Part shown: one piece after another, positions 1 through 5,926 of the stretch
Position numbering within the stretch: the stretch's first letter is position 1
How the letters are laid out: the number at the start of each line of letters is the position of its first letter
The notes under the pieces: generated by a model
The model's input: the letters and a program-made list of their open reading frames with translations, nothing else
Database searches by the model: none
What the model was told of the DNA's origin: nothing
Assembly (NCBI GenBank): GCA_002432095.1
Contig: DJFQ01000047.1
Coordinates: 1-7,170, forward strand
DNA from: Marinagarivorans sp. UBA5868
GTDB taxonomy: Bacteria; Pseudomonadota; Gammaproteobacteria; Pseudomonadales; Cellvibrionaceae
Length of the DNA stretch: 7,170 bases
Reading direction: 5' to 3'
Translations under genes and position numbers: made by a program

Positions 1-305
1 AAATAGGCCCAGGCGGCTTCTGCCTTAAAATCATCGGTTCCACGAGCCACAAGTTGCCCGGTTGCGGAGAATCGCGGAGAAATCTCCTGGCTCACTTGTA
101 AACCGAGAAGGCTGTCTTTGGCGAAGGTCATAGTGTCTGCTTCATAGCCGCCGGTGTCCCGTTCCATAGCGTAGCCACCAATGGCACTGATGAAACCGCT
201 CACATCGGGTTCAGCCATCACCATGGCAGAGTGGCCCAACAGGGCGATTTTCAGCACCATCAGGATAATCATGTTGTGGAAAAAAGCAGGTGTGCTGGAT
301 TTCAT
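1..305 (-). CDS. Porin-like outer-membrane beta-barrel protein, N-terminal part (truncated by window edge)
   Basis: About 101 codons are visible, starting at the ATG at 305-303 and running off the window. The N-terminus is a signal peptide: basic start (MKSS), a hydrophobic stretch at residues 11-30 and a likely cleavage after Ala31 (MVMA|EPDV). The mature start, VSGFISAIGGYAME, followed by alternating strands (DSLLGLQVSQEISPRFSATG, then QLVARGTDDFKAEAAWAY), resembles the first strands of gammaproteobacterial general-porin-like proteins. These begin with a 'SGF' strand and carry a 'LGLQ' strand followed by a 'QLVARG' turn. The family assignment is by pattern memory and only the first strands can be seen. 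The substrate is unknown. The gene lies 50 nt downstream of an exported coiled-coil protein on the same strand and probably shares its transcript. No clear Shine-Dalgarno sequence precedes the ATG. The start is chosen because it gives a clean signal peptide. Confidence 0.7.
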   Translation of the reverse strand, partial: MKSSTPAFFHNMIILMVLKIALLGHSAMVMAEPDVSGFISAIGGYAMERDTGGYEADTMTFAKDSLLGLQVSQEISPRFSATGQLVARGTDDFKAEAAWAY

Positions 306-355
306 AGTCACAGTTATTTACGACGGTTGGAAGGGTAGCGGTGAACGTAGGAATG

Positions 356-1408
356 TCAGAAGTCGTTGTGCGACGCGAACATTTCCTGGGTAAACGCCAG
401 GGATTCCTGGAACACCAAGGCGCGGGGCTGCTCCTTGGTATTAATATCAAAAATTAATACAAAATCTTTACCCTTCTCTTCGGGTGAAAACGTCATTTGC
501 AATTCGGTGCGCACATATCCATCTGGATGACGAGCGCCGATAATAATACTGGCCGTACCCGCAGGTGCAGCGAAACGTGCAAAAAATTGATTGCCGCCCA
601 TTTCGGTTAGCGGAATTTCACCTGCTATCGCGGTGCCATAAACCTTTACTTGAATAGGCTCCGTAGGGCCGGTGCTATGGTTCACCAAGTGATGTTCAAG
701 TTTCTGCAACTCGGCATTCAACTGGTAAATATCGGATACTTTTCCTTGCTGTGTAAGCACCGGTGCAGGCTCGGAGCCCTGTTGGAGTAATTTTTTTACC
801 AAAGGTAGGGGTGCAAGCTGTCCCTCTGGACTGTTGGAAGTAGGATCCAAAGACGCAGTAAGTGAGGTAGATGCTGGGGCGACGACCGCCGATTTTTCCA
901 CTGTGTCTTTACGCTCTTGCTCCTCGTCATTCCGCGCGTTCAGATTTTCCGTTTGTGCCACCGTAGGAGGTTCTGCCAAAATTTCCTGCTTGGCGTCCGC
1001 CAGCTCTTTCAGCTTTCGCTGAATACGTTCAAAACGCGCTGCTTTTGATTCCACCCCCATTTCCGCCAGTGCCAAGCGTTGTTGCGCATGATCGAGAGAA
1101 TTGGCACTTACAGCATTCTGTTCGCGCTGAAACGCATCTCTGCTTGTTTCGTATTCCATCATTTTTTCCGCAGCGAGAACTTTGGCGTCGCGGAGTTCTG
1201 CAGAGACTTGGGTGAGTTGATTACGTGTCAGCAGGATTTGTTGTTCTATACGATCAAGATCGGATTCCGTTACCGAAACGTTGGAATGCTGGATTACCGA
1301 ATTGCTGGATCGCCGAATTGCTGAATCAGCGGTAATCGTATGATGAGGAATCAGCAAAGCCGTCATCAGCAGTGCGTAGTGCGTTACGTAGTGACACATA
1401 CGAATCAT
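356..1408 (-). CDS. Exported coiled-coil protein with C-terminal beta-rich domain, function unknown
   Basis: I do not recognise this family. The frame is open from a GTG at 1420-1418. I prefer the ATG at 1408-1406, four codons later, because MIRMCHYVTHYALLMTALLIP is then a compact signal-peptide-like N-terminus ending near TITA|DS. An ATG at 1399-1397 is also possible, and none has a convincing Shine-Dalgarno. In numbering from the GTG (354 aa): residues 51-148 are a Glu/Gln/Arg/Ala-rich heptad region, almost certainly coiled coil. Residues 150-225 are a Pro/Ser/Thr/Glu-rich linker. A short helix covers 228-247, and residues 255-327 are beta-rich with alternating hydrophobics (PIQVKVYG, ASIIIGARHPDGYVRTELQM, KDFVLIFDI), suggesting a small beta-sandwich. 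No catalytic motif is visible. It sits directly upstream of a porin-like gene, so a periplasmic spacer or porin-partner role is possible, but that is inference only. The codons after the signal peptide contain an imperfect 16-bp tandem repeat. Confidence 0.75.
   Translation of the reverse strand: MIRMCHYVTHYALLMTALLIPHHTITADSAIRRSSNSVIQHSNVSVTESDLDRIEQQILLTRNQLTQVSAELRDAKVLAAEKMMEYETSRDAFQREQNAVSANSLDHAQQRLALAEMGVESKAARFERIQRKLKELADAKQEILAEPPTVAQTENLNARNDEEQERKDTVEKSAVVAPASTSLTASLDPTSNSPEGQLAPLPLVKKLLQQGSEPAPVLTQQGKVSDIYQLNAELQKLEHHLVNHSTGPTEPIQVKVYGTAIAGEIPLTEMGGNQFFARFAAPAGTASIIIGARHPDGYVRTELQMTFSPEEKGKDFVLIFDINTKEQPRALVFQESLAFTQEMFASHNDF
1291..1322. repeat. Imperfect 16-bp tandem repeat (two units) inside the exported coiled-coil gene
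   Basis: Units at 1291-1306 and 1307-1322 differ at two adjacent positions (ggatTAccgaattgct versus ggatCGccgaattgct on the plus strand). Degenerate relatives flank them, for example ttggaatgct at 1281-1290. The repeat encodes residues just after the signal peptide (RRSSNSVIQHSN). Since 16 is not a multiple of three, gain or loss of a unit would shift the frame. Confidence 0.6.
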
Positions 1409-1555
1409 ATTAAGTGGCACGTGTTAACGGATCGAATTTGCCGCGAGATTTTAATTTCGCTCAGCACGGAACAAAGAAAACGAAAATGCCAGTGCGAGAT
1501 ATACCAGAAGAGGGGGCACCGACAATACGCATAACAGGCGTAATAACTGTTCGCT

Positions 1556-1585
1556 ATTGTAGGAAGTTTTTTATGCAAAGTCCAA
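1556..1585 (-). promoter_or_regulatory. Possible sigma70 promoter for the coiled-coil/porin gene pair
   Basis: On the minus strand there is a TTGGAC -35 (1585-1580), an 18-nt spacer and a TACAAT -10 (1561-1556). This would give a leader of about 140 nt before the ATG at 1408. A weaker alternative, with -10 TATATC at 1503-1498 and -35 TTGTCG 16 nt upstream, is also present. The rest of the 265-nt gap shows no gene. Confidence 0.35.
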
Positions 1586-1650
1586 GCGAATTTTTGTGAA
1601 CGTTTGCGGATTTTGGTGTCAGCTTAGTGACTTTGTGAAGTGATGCAAGA

Positions 1651-1677
1651 TGGTGCGAGTCAACTCGACCCGCACCA
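1651..1677 (-). terminator. Hairpin 8 nt after the nuclease stop codon, possible terminator
   Basis: The arms are 1651-1661 and 1667-1677: 11 positions with 10 pairs and one mismatch around a 5-nt loop. On the minus strand it follows the nuclease TAA (1688-1686) by 8 nt. It lacks a proper T-tract (the following bases are TCTTGC), so it may act with Rho, protect the 3' end, or be a weak intrinsic terminator. Confidence 0.45.
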
Positions 1678-1685
1678 TGACGGAC

Positions 1686-4031
1686 TTATTGTTTGCTTTT
1701 GAACGCAAGGGTAGTCCAGATCAAAATATCCGCGATACCAATTCTATCGTCGCCATTCAGATCAAACTGTTGATTGGTGTCGTTAATGGGTTTGCCTAAC
1801 GCTTTGACCAATAGGGATAAATCCCGACCAGTTAGTTTTTGATCGAAGTTGAAGTCTCCTCGCACTGGGGTGTTATTTGTCAGCGCGATTTTCACCATTA
1901 ACGGATCGTGATCGGATGATCTCCAGGGGCTCGGCGAGTACCACTCGCTGATCTGTTGTGCGGTTTTAAATTCTTCGTTGTAATCGAGCGCACGTGGTTC
2001 ATCGGCATTAATCTGATATGCGTTAACCTCCATGACCTGTGCGGCCAGTGAATTACTGGCGAGCGCATGATCCAGATAACCAGCTTCACCCTCGAATACA
2101 TAGGTATACGCCTCCATTCCAATGAAACGCTCAATCAGATTGATCAAACCTGCATTTTCCAATGTGACTATCGGATCTTCTTTTGCGTAGGCATTGAGAT
2201 CCACCATCAATAGAAAATTTTCGCTGTTGCTGTCCGTAGGGTCCGCGCGCAGCCAGTCCGCAATCGCCTTGGTAGCCTCGGTTCGAGTTCCATTGCAATT
2301 GCCTTGGCCATCATTTAAATCAATGTCTCCAATATCATCACAATTCGAACCCTTGGATTTAAGGTGGGCAACCGCAAACGTAAAAACAGCGCCTTGATGA
2401 TCGATAAATGTTTGCGCCAATACCGGACGATTTTTGCTATCGATAAAGCGACTGTCAACGCTGCTGTCGAGAATCGCCGGGGCATTGAAGGGACGGACCT
2501 TTGTCGGCTTATAAAGAATACCCACGGCTATCTCATCGGTACCTATCCTACGTACTGAAGGTGTTACAACTTGATAGTTATGGCCGATATCGGATAAACC
2601 CTTGATCAGATCCTGAATCGCACTGGCGTCGTCATAGCCGTCATTTTCAATTTCGATCAGCCCAAGGACATCGGCATTTAGGGCGGCCAGTGCGGCGAGA
2701 ATTTTGTCGCGCTGCCGTGCGAATTCAGTTTGTGTGCTCGCGCCGCGGCTGGTGGGAAATCCTCCGCCAAGTCCGTCACCGTTAAAATAGTTCAGCACGT
2801 TAAACGATCCTACGCGCAACTGTTTCTCGGTATTTTGATCGTGTGGTAAACGCGGGTTAACAGGCGTAAAAATAGGAGGAACTGTTGGCTGTAGACGGAA
2901 CTCGTCAAACGCATAATGCAAAATGCCGCGCAGATTGGTAACGATATCGCTGGCGCGCACACTGTTATCAGCGGCCAATCGCGGCGCAGGGTAGGGGACG
3001 TTCGCAGGGTTCTGGCGGGCGCTACCATCATCCAGAAGGATGCGGCGTTTTTGATTCTGTTCTTTGATGGCAGCGGCGGCTTCACCGGGAGACGCGATTT
3101 GTGTTGGGTTGAATAGCCGACCCTCGGCAGATAATACGAGTTCGCCGAATCGGCTCAGGTTGTAATTCTCTGATACCGTCAAGGTTTGCGGAATGGTAAT
3201 GGCCATCCCTTCCAGAGCTTCCAACTCTGCAGGGCTATTAAAAGGCAGTTGCAATATTGCGGGAGTGACAAAATGGTCGGTGCTACATACAACAATTGCG
3301 GTGGCGGTGACTTGTGTCATACCGAAATACTCGTTGACGTAGCCTGTCACCCGCACCAAGTCCCCGATATTAACCTCTGTCATATCGTCATTTTGGAAAA
3401 TCAGAATGCCCTCAGAAGTTGTCGGGTCGGTGTCTGCCAAATTGTCGCGTTCCTGCAGAAAAAATCCATTTAGGCCGTCGCTGCCTTGAAAATCTCCTAC
3501 CACTACAGCTTCGACAGTTTGTGTCGCACCGCTATATGGACTGGCGTCGCCACTCCCTTGGATCTGGTGAATACGCACACTCTGCTCACCGCACCGACCA
3601 CTAGGTTGCGATGGTTCTGGATGGTTGGGGTGGCCGTCAATGATGTGTCGTCCCAGGCCGGTGAAATCGTCCTGCGGAAAGCCATCCCACTCTTGAGCCG
3701 GATCGAAGTCATCGTAGCCGTTGGCGTCTCCGATGTTGATGCCTGCTTTACGGCGCAGCGTTTTGTTGGCAGTGGCGAGGTCATTCTGCCCCCACTGCAT
3801 ACCGGGATCTAAGCCGATCTGTCCGATGGTATCGATGATGACGCCGTCTTTTACAAGCGTAATGGCGTCGTCTCCGTTAAACCACCCTGCATCATTTTGC
3901 TGATCAGCAAGCATCAGGATATCTGCCGCAGCGTTGCTTTGGGCCAGCACATAAACATCACCAGCGGCTAAACTTCCCTGCAAGGGTATCGTCAAGCCTG
4001 CAGAGTTATTGCCGTTGAAATATAGCCTCAC
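1686..4031 (-). CDS. ExeM/NucH-type extracellular endonuclease, main body (N-terminus split off by frameshift)
   Basis: Secreted non-specific DNase/phosphodiesterase of the ExeM/NucH type. Such enzymes degrade extracellular DNA for phosphate or biofilm release. Domains in this 781-codon frame: residues 1-130 are the rest of a lamin-tail (LTD) domain. Residues 149-250 form an OB-fold like those in YhcR-type nucleases (RIHQIQGSGDASPYSG, NGFFLQER, GDLVRVTGYVNEYFG). Residues 405-717 form the EEP metallonuclease domain. Visible active-site elements are N411 (SFNVLNYF), E460/E462 (LIEIEN), H556 (AVAHLKSKG), D611/N613, D654-H655 and the S706-D707-H708-D709 tetrad. The usual GDLN motif reads V-D-L-N here (V610). 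Residues 724-777 hold two EF-hand-like loops (DFNFDQKLTGRDL and DLNGDDRIGIADI), a type I dockerin-like tail. Four Cys (147, 249, 564, 579) suit two disulfides in an exported protein. The first codon is a GTG within the family's conserved sequence and has no Shine-Dalgarno, so it is not a natural start. The true N-terminus is the fragment at 4270-4028. Confidence 0.9.
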   Translation of the reverse strand: MRLYFNGNNSAGLTIPLQGSLAAGDVYVLAQSNAAADILMLADQQNDAGWFNGDDAITLVKDGVIIDTIGQIGLDPGMQWGQNDLATANKTLRRKAGINIGDANGYDDFDPAQEWDGFPQDDFTGLGRHIIDGHPNHPEPSQPSGRCGEQSVRIHQIQGSGDASPYSGATQTVEAVVVGDFQGSDGLNGFFLQERDNLADTDPTTSEGILIFQNDDMTEVNIGDLVRVTGYVNEYFGMTQVTATAIVVCSTDHFVTPAILQLPFNSPAELEALEGMAITIPQTLTVSENYNLSRFGELVLSAEGRLFNPTQIASPGEAAAAIKEQNQKRRILLDDGSARQNPANVPYPAPRLAADNSVRASDIVTNLRGILHYAFDEFRLQPTVPPIFTPVNPRLPHDQNTEKQLRVGSFNVLNYFNGDGLGGGFPTSRGASTQTEFARQRDKILAALAALNADVLGLIEIENDGYDDASAIQDLIKGLSDIGHNYQVVTPSVRRIGTDEIAVGILYKPTKVRPFNAPAILDSSVDSRFIDSKNRPVLAQTFIDHQGAVFTFAVAHLKSKGSNCDDIGDIDLNDGQGNCNGTRTEATKAIADWLRADPTDSNSENFLLMVDLNAYAKEDPIVTLENAGLINLIERFIGMEAYTYVFEGEAGYLDHALASNSLAAQVMEVNAYQINADEPRALDYNEEFKTAQQISEWYSPSPWRSSDHDPLMVKIALTNNTPVRGDFNFDQKLTGRDLSLLVKALGKPINDTNQQFDLNGDDRIGIADILIWTTLAFKSKQ

Positions 4032-4270
4032 TTGATAATTCGATAATTCGATAATTCAATGGATTCTTCGGTGGTGTTGTATATCTCCAGAGCTTTATTG
4101 TTGCTGGAGCCTTCTACATATTCAGAAAAAATTAAGTCGGCATGGGCTGAAGCACTGGCGCCCAACAAAAATGCAAGGATTTGGGCTAGGTGTCTTCCGC
4201 CTTTGCGCGATAACAGGAGGCACTGAAAAGGCAGGCGGTAATGAATAAGTGAGAAAGTGGTGGGCGTCAT
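4028..4270 (-). CDS. N-terminal fragment of the same nuclease: signal peptide and start of lamin-tail domain
   Basis: An 80-codon frame starting at the ATG at 4270-4268, preceded by a good Shine-Dalgarno (AAGGAG at 4281-4276, 5-nt spacing), which fixes this start. Residues 1-44 are a long signal peptide (hydrophobic ILAFLLGASAS, cleavage at SAHA|DLIF). Residues 45-76 (DLIFSEYVEGSSNNKALEIY, then NTTEESIELSNY) are the opening of an LTD domain, as at the N-terminus of ExeM-type nucleases. After SNY the frame reads RIIK and stops at TGA 4030-4028. Removing one 8-bp repeat unit makes it continue as SNYQVRLYFNGNNSAG, exactly what the family leads one to expect. The repaired gene spans 4270-1686 and has 858 codons plus stop (2585 minus 8 = 2577 nt). 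As written, this fragment would be a short exported peptide without enzymatic function. Confidence 0.85.
   Translation of the reverse strand: MTPTTFSLIHYRLPFQCLLLSRKGGRHLAQILAFLLGASASAHADLIFSEYVEGSSNNKALEIYNTTEESIELSNYRIIK
4034..4057. repeat. Three perfect tandem copies of an 8-bp unit that break the nuclease frame
   Basis: Plus-strand units of gataattc lie at 4034-4041, 4042-4049 and 4050-4057 (GAATTATC on the coding strand). Two copies encode ELSNYQV and join the signal-peptide frame to the nuclease frame. Three copies shift the frame and produce a TGA at 4030-4028. Because 8 leaves a remainder of 2 on division by three, only 2, 5, 8... copies are in frame. Tracts like this change length by slipped-strand mispairing. 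Confidence 0.9.
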
Positions 4271-4385
4271 GTTTGCTCCTTCGGTGCAGGTTAATCCTTA
4301 AGGGTGACGCCACTGCGTGACAGTTACATGATCAATTAATGACAAAATAATAAGGGAGTTTGCTAATTTTAAGTGTGATAACAGG

Positions 4386-4700
4386 TTAAAGACAGTTTGC
4401 AGGTCGGGGCAAGCCGGCGATTTTAGCGGCAATTTTGGGTGGGCTGCCAGGAAAAAGCGCGAGCAAATAGATCGATTTACCTTTTTCCGGCCCGAGCTTC
4501 AATGCGGCGTATTTAACCAGAGGGCGCATCGCTGGTGAGAGGTCGAATTCTGCGTAATACGCACGTATCAATGAGATGATTTCCCAGTGTGCGGCGGTGA
4601 GGGTAATACCTTCCTGCTCAGCAATAATATCGGCGACTTCCGGATTCCATTCGTGCAGATTTAGTAGATAACCATCCGCATCTGTAGCGTAACTCGTCAC
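4386..4700 (-). CDS. tusE: TusE/DsrC-family sulfur carrier protein
   Basis: Last protein of the Tus relay. It accepts persulfide sulfur from TusBCD and hands it to MnmA for 2-thiolation of U34 in tRNA Lys, Glu and Gln, in the cytoplasm. The 104-residue product has the DsrC/TusE pattern: DGYLLNLHEWNPEVADIIAE, then GITLTAAHWEII, then SPAMRPLVKY, and the C-terminal arm KIAAKIAGLPRPANCL with the reactive Cys at the penultimate position (C103). The family is usually about 105-112 aa. It starts at GTG 4700-4698, one nt after the tusB stop (TAA 4704-4702), with no real Shine-Dalgarno, which suggests translational coupling. The ATG overlapping the tusB TAA is followed at once by TGA and is not usable. 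The extra Cys near the arm typical of dissimilatory DsrC is absent, so TusE rather than sulfite-reduction DsrC is the better call. Confidence 0.93.
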   Translation of the reverse strand: MTSYATDADGYLLNLHEWNPEVADIIAEQEGITLTAAHWEIISLIRAYYAEFDLSPAMRPLVKYAALKLGPEKGKSIYLLALFPGSPPKIAAKIAGLPRPANCL

Positions 4701-4701
4701 A

Positions 4702-4974
4702 TTAACACCAGGTTTGTACTGGGTGGTGCTGGCAGGTTAATGCCACTAGTTGGTCGTAATCAGCGCAAGTGATCCAGCCCGGAGCATTAATGCCTCTTGC
4801 AGCCATATGATCTTTAACCGCAAAGACTTGCAGTCCAGAAAACAGTTTTTCCTCCACTAACGCAGCGTATACCCCGTCTGCCAGTAGCACGACAACATCA
4901 CCATCCTGAGCGATTTTTCGGCACTCTTGTAAGGCGGAGTACTGAAAGGGCGAAGTGGATACAAAATGCAACAT
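4702..4974 (-). CDS. tusB: Sulfurtransferase complex subunit TusB (DsrH family)
   Basis: Small subunit of the TusBCD heterohexamer, which relays sulfur from TusA through TusD to TusE. The 90-residue product starts MLHFVSTSPFQYSALQ and contains GDVVVLLADGVYAAL and VFAVKDHMAARGI. These match the E. coli TusB layout (MLHTLHRSP..., GDELLLLQDGV..., VYALNEDLIARG) at nearly the same length (E. coli about 95). C18 sits near the position of the conserved DsrH cysteine, although TusB cysteines are not thought to be catalytic. The ATG at 4974-4972 lies 9 nt after the tusC stop with a short GGA upstream. The tusE GTG follows 1 nt after this stop, so tusC, tusB and tusE are co-translated. Confidence 0.9.
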   Translation of the reverse strand: MLHFVSTSPFQYSALQECRKIAQDGDVVVLLADGVYAALVEEKLFSGLQVFAVKDHMAARGINAPGWITCADYDQLVALTCQHHPVQTWC

Positions 4975-4983
4975 TGTCCGGAC

Positions 4984-5340
4984 TCAAAAATTCAAAATAT
5001 GTGAAGCGCTGGAAATCATTTGATGGATCGCCTGATCTGAAATCGCGCTGCACGCGATATTTAAGTTGTCGCTGGAGATGCTGCGCTCGGCTAATGCAGT
5101 CGCTTGCACAAAAATTTGTTCAACATCGTACATTGCGAGCGATTGCAGCATCTTCATTTGATTTCTGCCGCCGGTAGGTGATTGATTTTTATTGAGTTGG
5201 AAAACACCGTCCCCCATAAAAATCACAGAGATTTTTTGATCAAAAATTGCAGCTGCTAATAATGCATCTACCCCTTCCTGCGCTATGGGAGTTGAGTAGG
5301 GCGGCGAGCGAAAAATAAAGACAAGGTTGGCGGGCGTCAT
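4984..5340 (-). CDS. tusC: Sulfurtransferase complex subunit TusC (DsrF family)
   Basis: DsrE/F-fold subunit of TusBCD. It is structural rather than the sulfur-bearing subunit. The 118-residue product from ATG 5340-5338 begins MTPANLVFIFRSPPYSTPIA, followed by EGVDALLAAAIFDQ, ISVIFMGDGVFQL and LAMYDVEQIFVQATALAERS. It lines up along its length with E. coli TusC (119 aa; FVFSTAPHGT, REGLDALL, IADGVFQL, LYDIEQ). The frame extends 16 codons further upstream, but that extension lies inside the tusD coding end and would make the protein too long. The chosen ATG is 4 nt after the tusD TGA (5347-5345), typical of coupled translation; there is no separate Shine-Dalgarno. Confidence 0.92.
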   Translation of the reverse strand: MTPANLVFIFRSPPYSTPIAQEGVDALLAAAIFDQKISVIFMGDGVFQLNKNQSPTGGRNQMKMLQSLAMYDVEQIFVQATALAERSISSDNLNIACSAISDQAIHQMISSASHILNF

Positions 5341-5344
5341 GGCA

Positions 5345-5734
5345 TCAGGCAAACGTAATGAGTCTATCCGAATGAACAGAGGCGTCAATTAGTTGGCCAA
5401 GTCCCGAAAGCTCGTATTCAGGCGCGAGCGTGGCCGAATTTTTTTGATAACGAGTGCTTTCATTGCTATTGATAACCCCACGGCGAAGGCCGGCGGCAAT
5501 ACACACTACGGCATCGATTTTTTGCGCCGCGATAAAGCTACGCCAAGCGGAGTGGATATCCATTTCATCTTGAGGAAATACCGAGCATTCGTTTGCAAGT
5601 AAAACGCCTTCACCGTAAAAAAAAACGCGATAAATTTGATGCTGATTACGTATGAGGGCTTCAGCGAATTGCAGCGCGCTGTGAGCGATTTCGGATTTTT
5701 GTGCTGAAGCTTGAATGACGAGACTGAAGATCAT
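5345..5734 (-). CDS. tusD: Sulfurtransferase TusD (DsrE family), sulfur-accepting subunit of TusBCD
   Basis: Takes sulfur from TusA on an active-site cysteine and passes it to TusE. The 129-residue product from ATG 5734-5732 has the DsrE pattern: MIFSLVIQASA, ALQFAEALI, IYRVFFYGEGVLLAN and the active-site segment DAVVCIAAGLRRGV. The cysteine is residue 78, the same number as the catalytic Cys of E. coli TusD (128 aa, CVAAALRRGV). This match fixes the start. The open frame runs 39 codons further upstream, but that part is read from the tRNA-Ser gene (VPGVRIPSPPP is a familiar tRNA-derived translation) and is not protein. It is the first gene of tusDCBE, 72 nt downstream of the tRNA 3' end. The only clear promoter upstream is the one in front of the tRNA. 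A weak GGA/GGAAG precedes the ATG. Confidence 0.93.
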   Translation of the reverse strand: MIFSLVIQASAQKSEIAHSALQFAEALIRNQHQIYRVFFYGEGVLLANECSVFPQDEMDIHSAWRSFIAAQKIDAVVCIAAGLRRGVINSNESTRYQKNSATLAPEYELSGLGQLIDASVHSDRLITFA

Positions 5735-5762
5735 GCTTCCGTCCTGACTTGCTGGGTGCGTC

Positions 5763-5786
5763 GCACCATCGAAATCAGTGTGGTGC
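5763..5786 (-). other. Inverted repeat between tRNA-Ser and tusD
   Basis: GCACCA (5763-5768) and TGGTGC (5781-5786) can pair as a 6-bp stem with a 12-nt loop in the 72-nt spacer downstream of the tRNA. No T-tract follows, so it is not a standard terminator. It could be a processing site or attenuating hairpin, or chance. Confidence 0.25.
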
Positions 5787-5806
5787 AGTCTATACGAAGA
5801 GAGAAG

Positions 5807-5894
5807 TGGCGGTGGGCTAGGGATTCGAACCCCAGGAACCTCTCGGTTCAACGGTTTTCAAGACCGCCGCTTTCGACCACTCAGCCAGCCCACC
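5807..5894 (-). tRNA. tRNA-Ser(UGA)
   Basis: The minus-strand cloverleaf has acceptor arms GGTGGGC (5894-5888) and GCCCACC (5817-5811), discriminator G at 5810 and encoded CCA at 5809-5807. The anticodon arm is GCGGT-CTTGAAA-ACCGT, with anticodon TGA, which reads UCA and related serine codons. A long variable arm (GAACCGAGAGGTTC) is typical of serine tRNAs, and the T arm carries GGTTCGAATCC. About 85 nt without CCA. It lies between rne and tusDCBE and is probably the first element of the tus transcript. Confidence 0.97.
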
Positions 5895-5900
5895 AGAAGA

Positions 5901-5926
5901 GGCGCAATTATACATAGCTTTGCGCC
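5901..5926. promoter_or_regulatory. 7-bp inverted repeat overlapping the tRNA promoter -10; possible rne terminator or operator
   Basis: GGCGCAA (5901-5907) and TTGCGCC (5920-5926) are perfect inverted arms around 12 nt that contain most of the -10 hexamer. On the minus strand the hairpin begins about 35 nt after the rne stop and is followed by TCTTCT. It could therefore be a weak rne terminator, an operator, or both. Confidence 0.35.

Noticed and set aside
211..450. Minus-strand open frame across the gap between the coiled-coil and porin genes
   Set aside because: It overlaps the real ends of both genes in another frame, has no ribosome site and has an unlikely composition.
1340..1599. Plus-strand small open frames in and beside the 1421-1685 gap
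   Set aside because: They are short, basic and overlapping, have no Shine-Dalgarno and run into the antisense of the coiled-coil gene.
3186..3903. Several plus-strand open frames (60-108 codons) opposite the nuclease
   Set aside because: They are shadows of a well-supported gene, mutually overlapping and without recognisable products.
4034..4057. CRISPR or mobile-element target duplication as an explanation for the 8-bp repeats
   Set aside because: Units are directly adjacent with no spacers, and no inserted element lies between them. Slipped-strand tandem repeat explains them fully.
4271..4385. Promoter for the nuclease gene
   Set aside because: The AT-rich gap has TTGTCA-like and TATTAT-like words but none at acceptable spacing, so no site is called.
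5341..5388. 16-codon N-terminal extension of TusC
   Set aside because: It overlaps the end of tusD. The ATG at 5340 gives the normal family length and a typical 4-nt gap.
5735..5851. 39-codon N-terminal extension of TusD
   Set aside because: It is translated from the tRNA-Ser gene and spacer. The length and Cys78 numbering fit the start at 5734.
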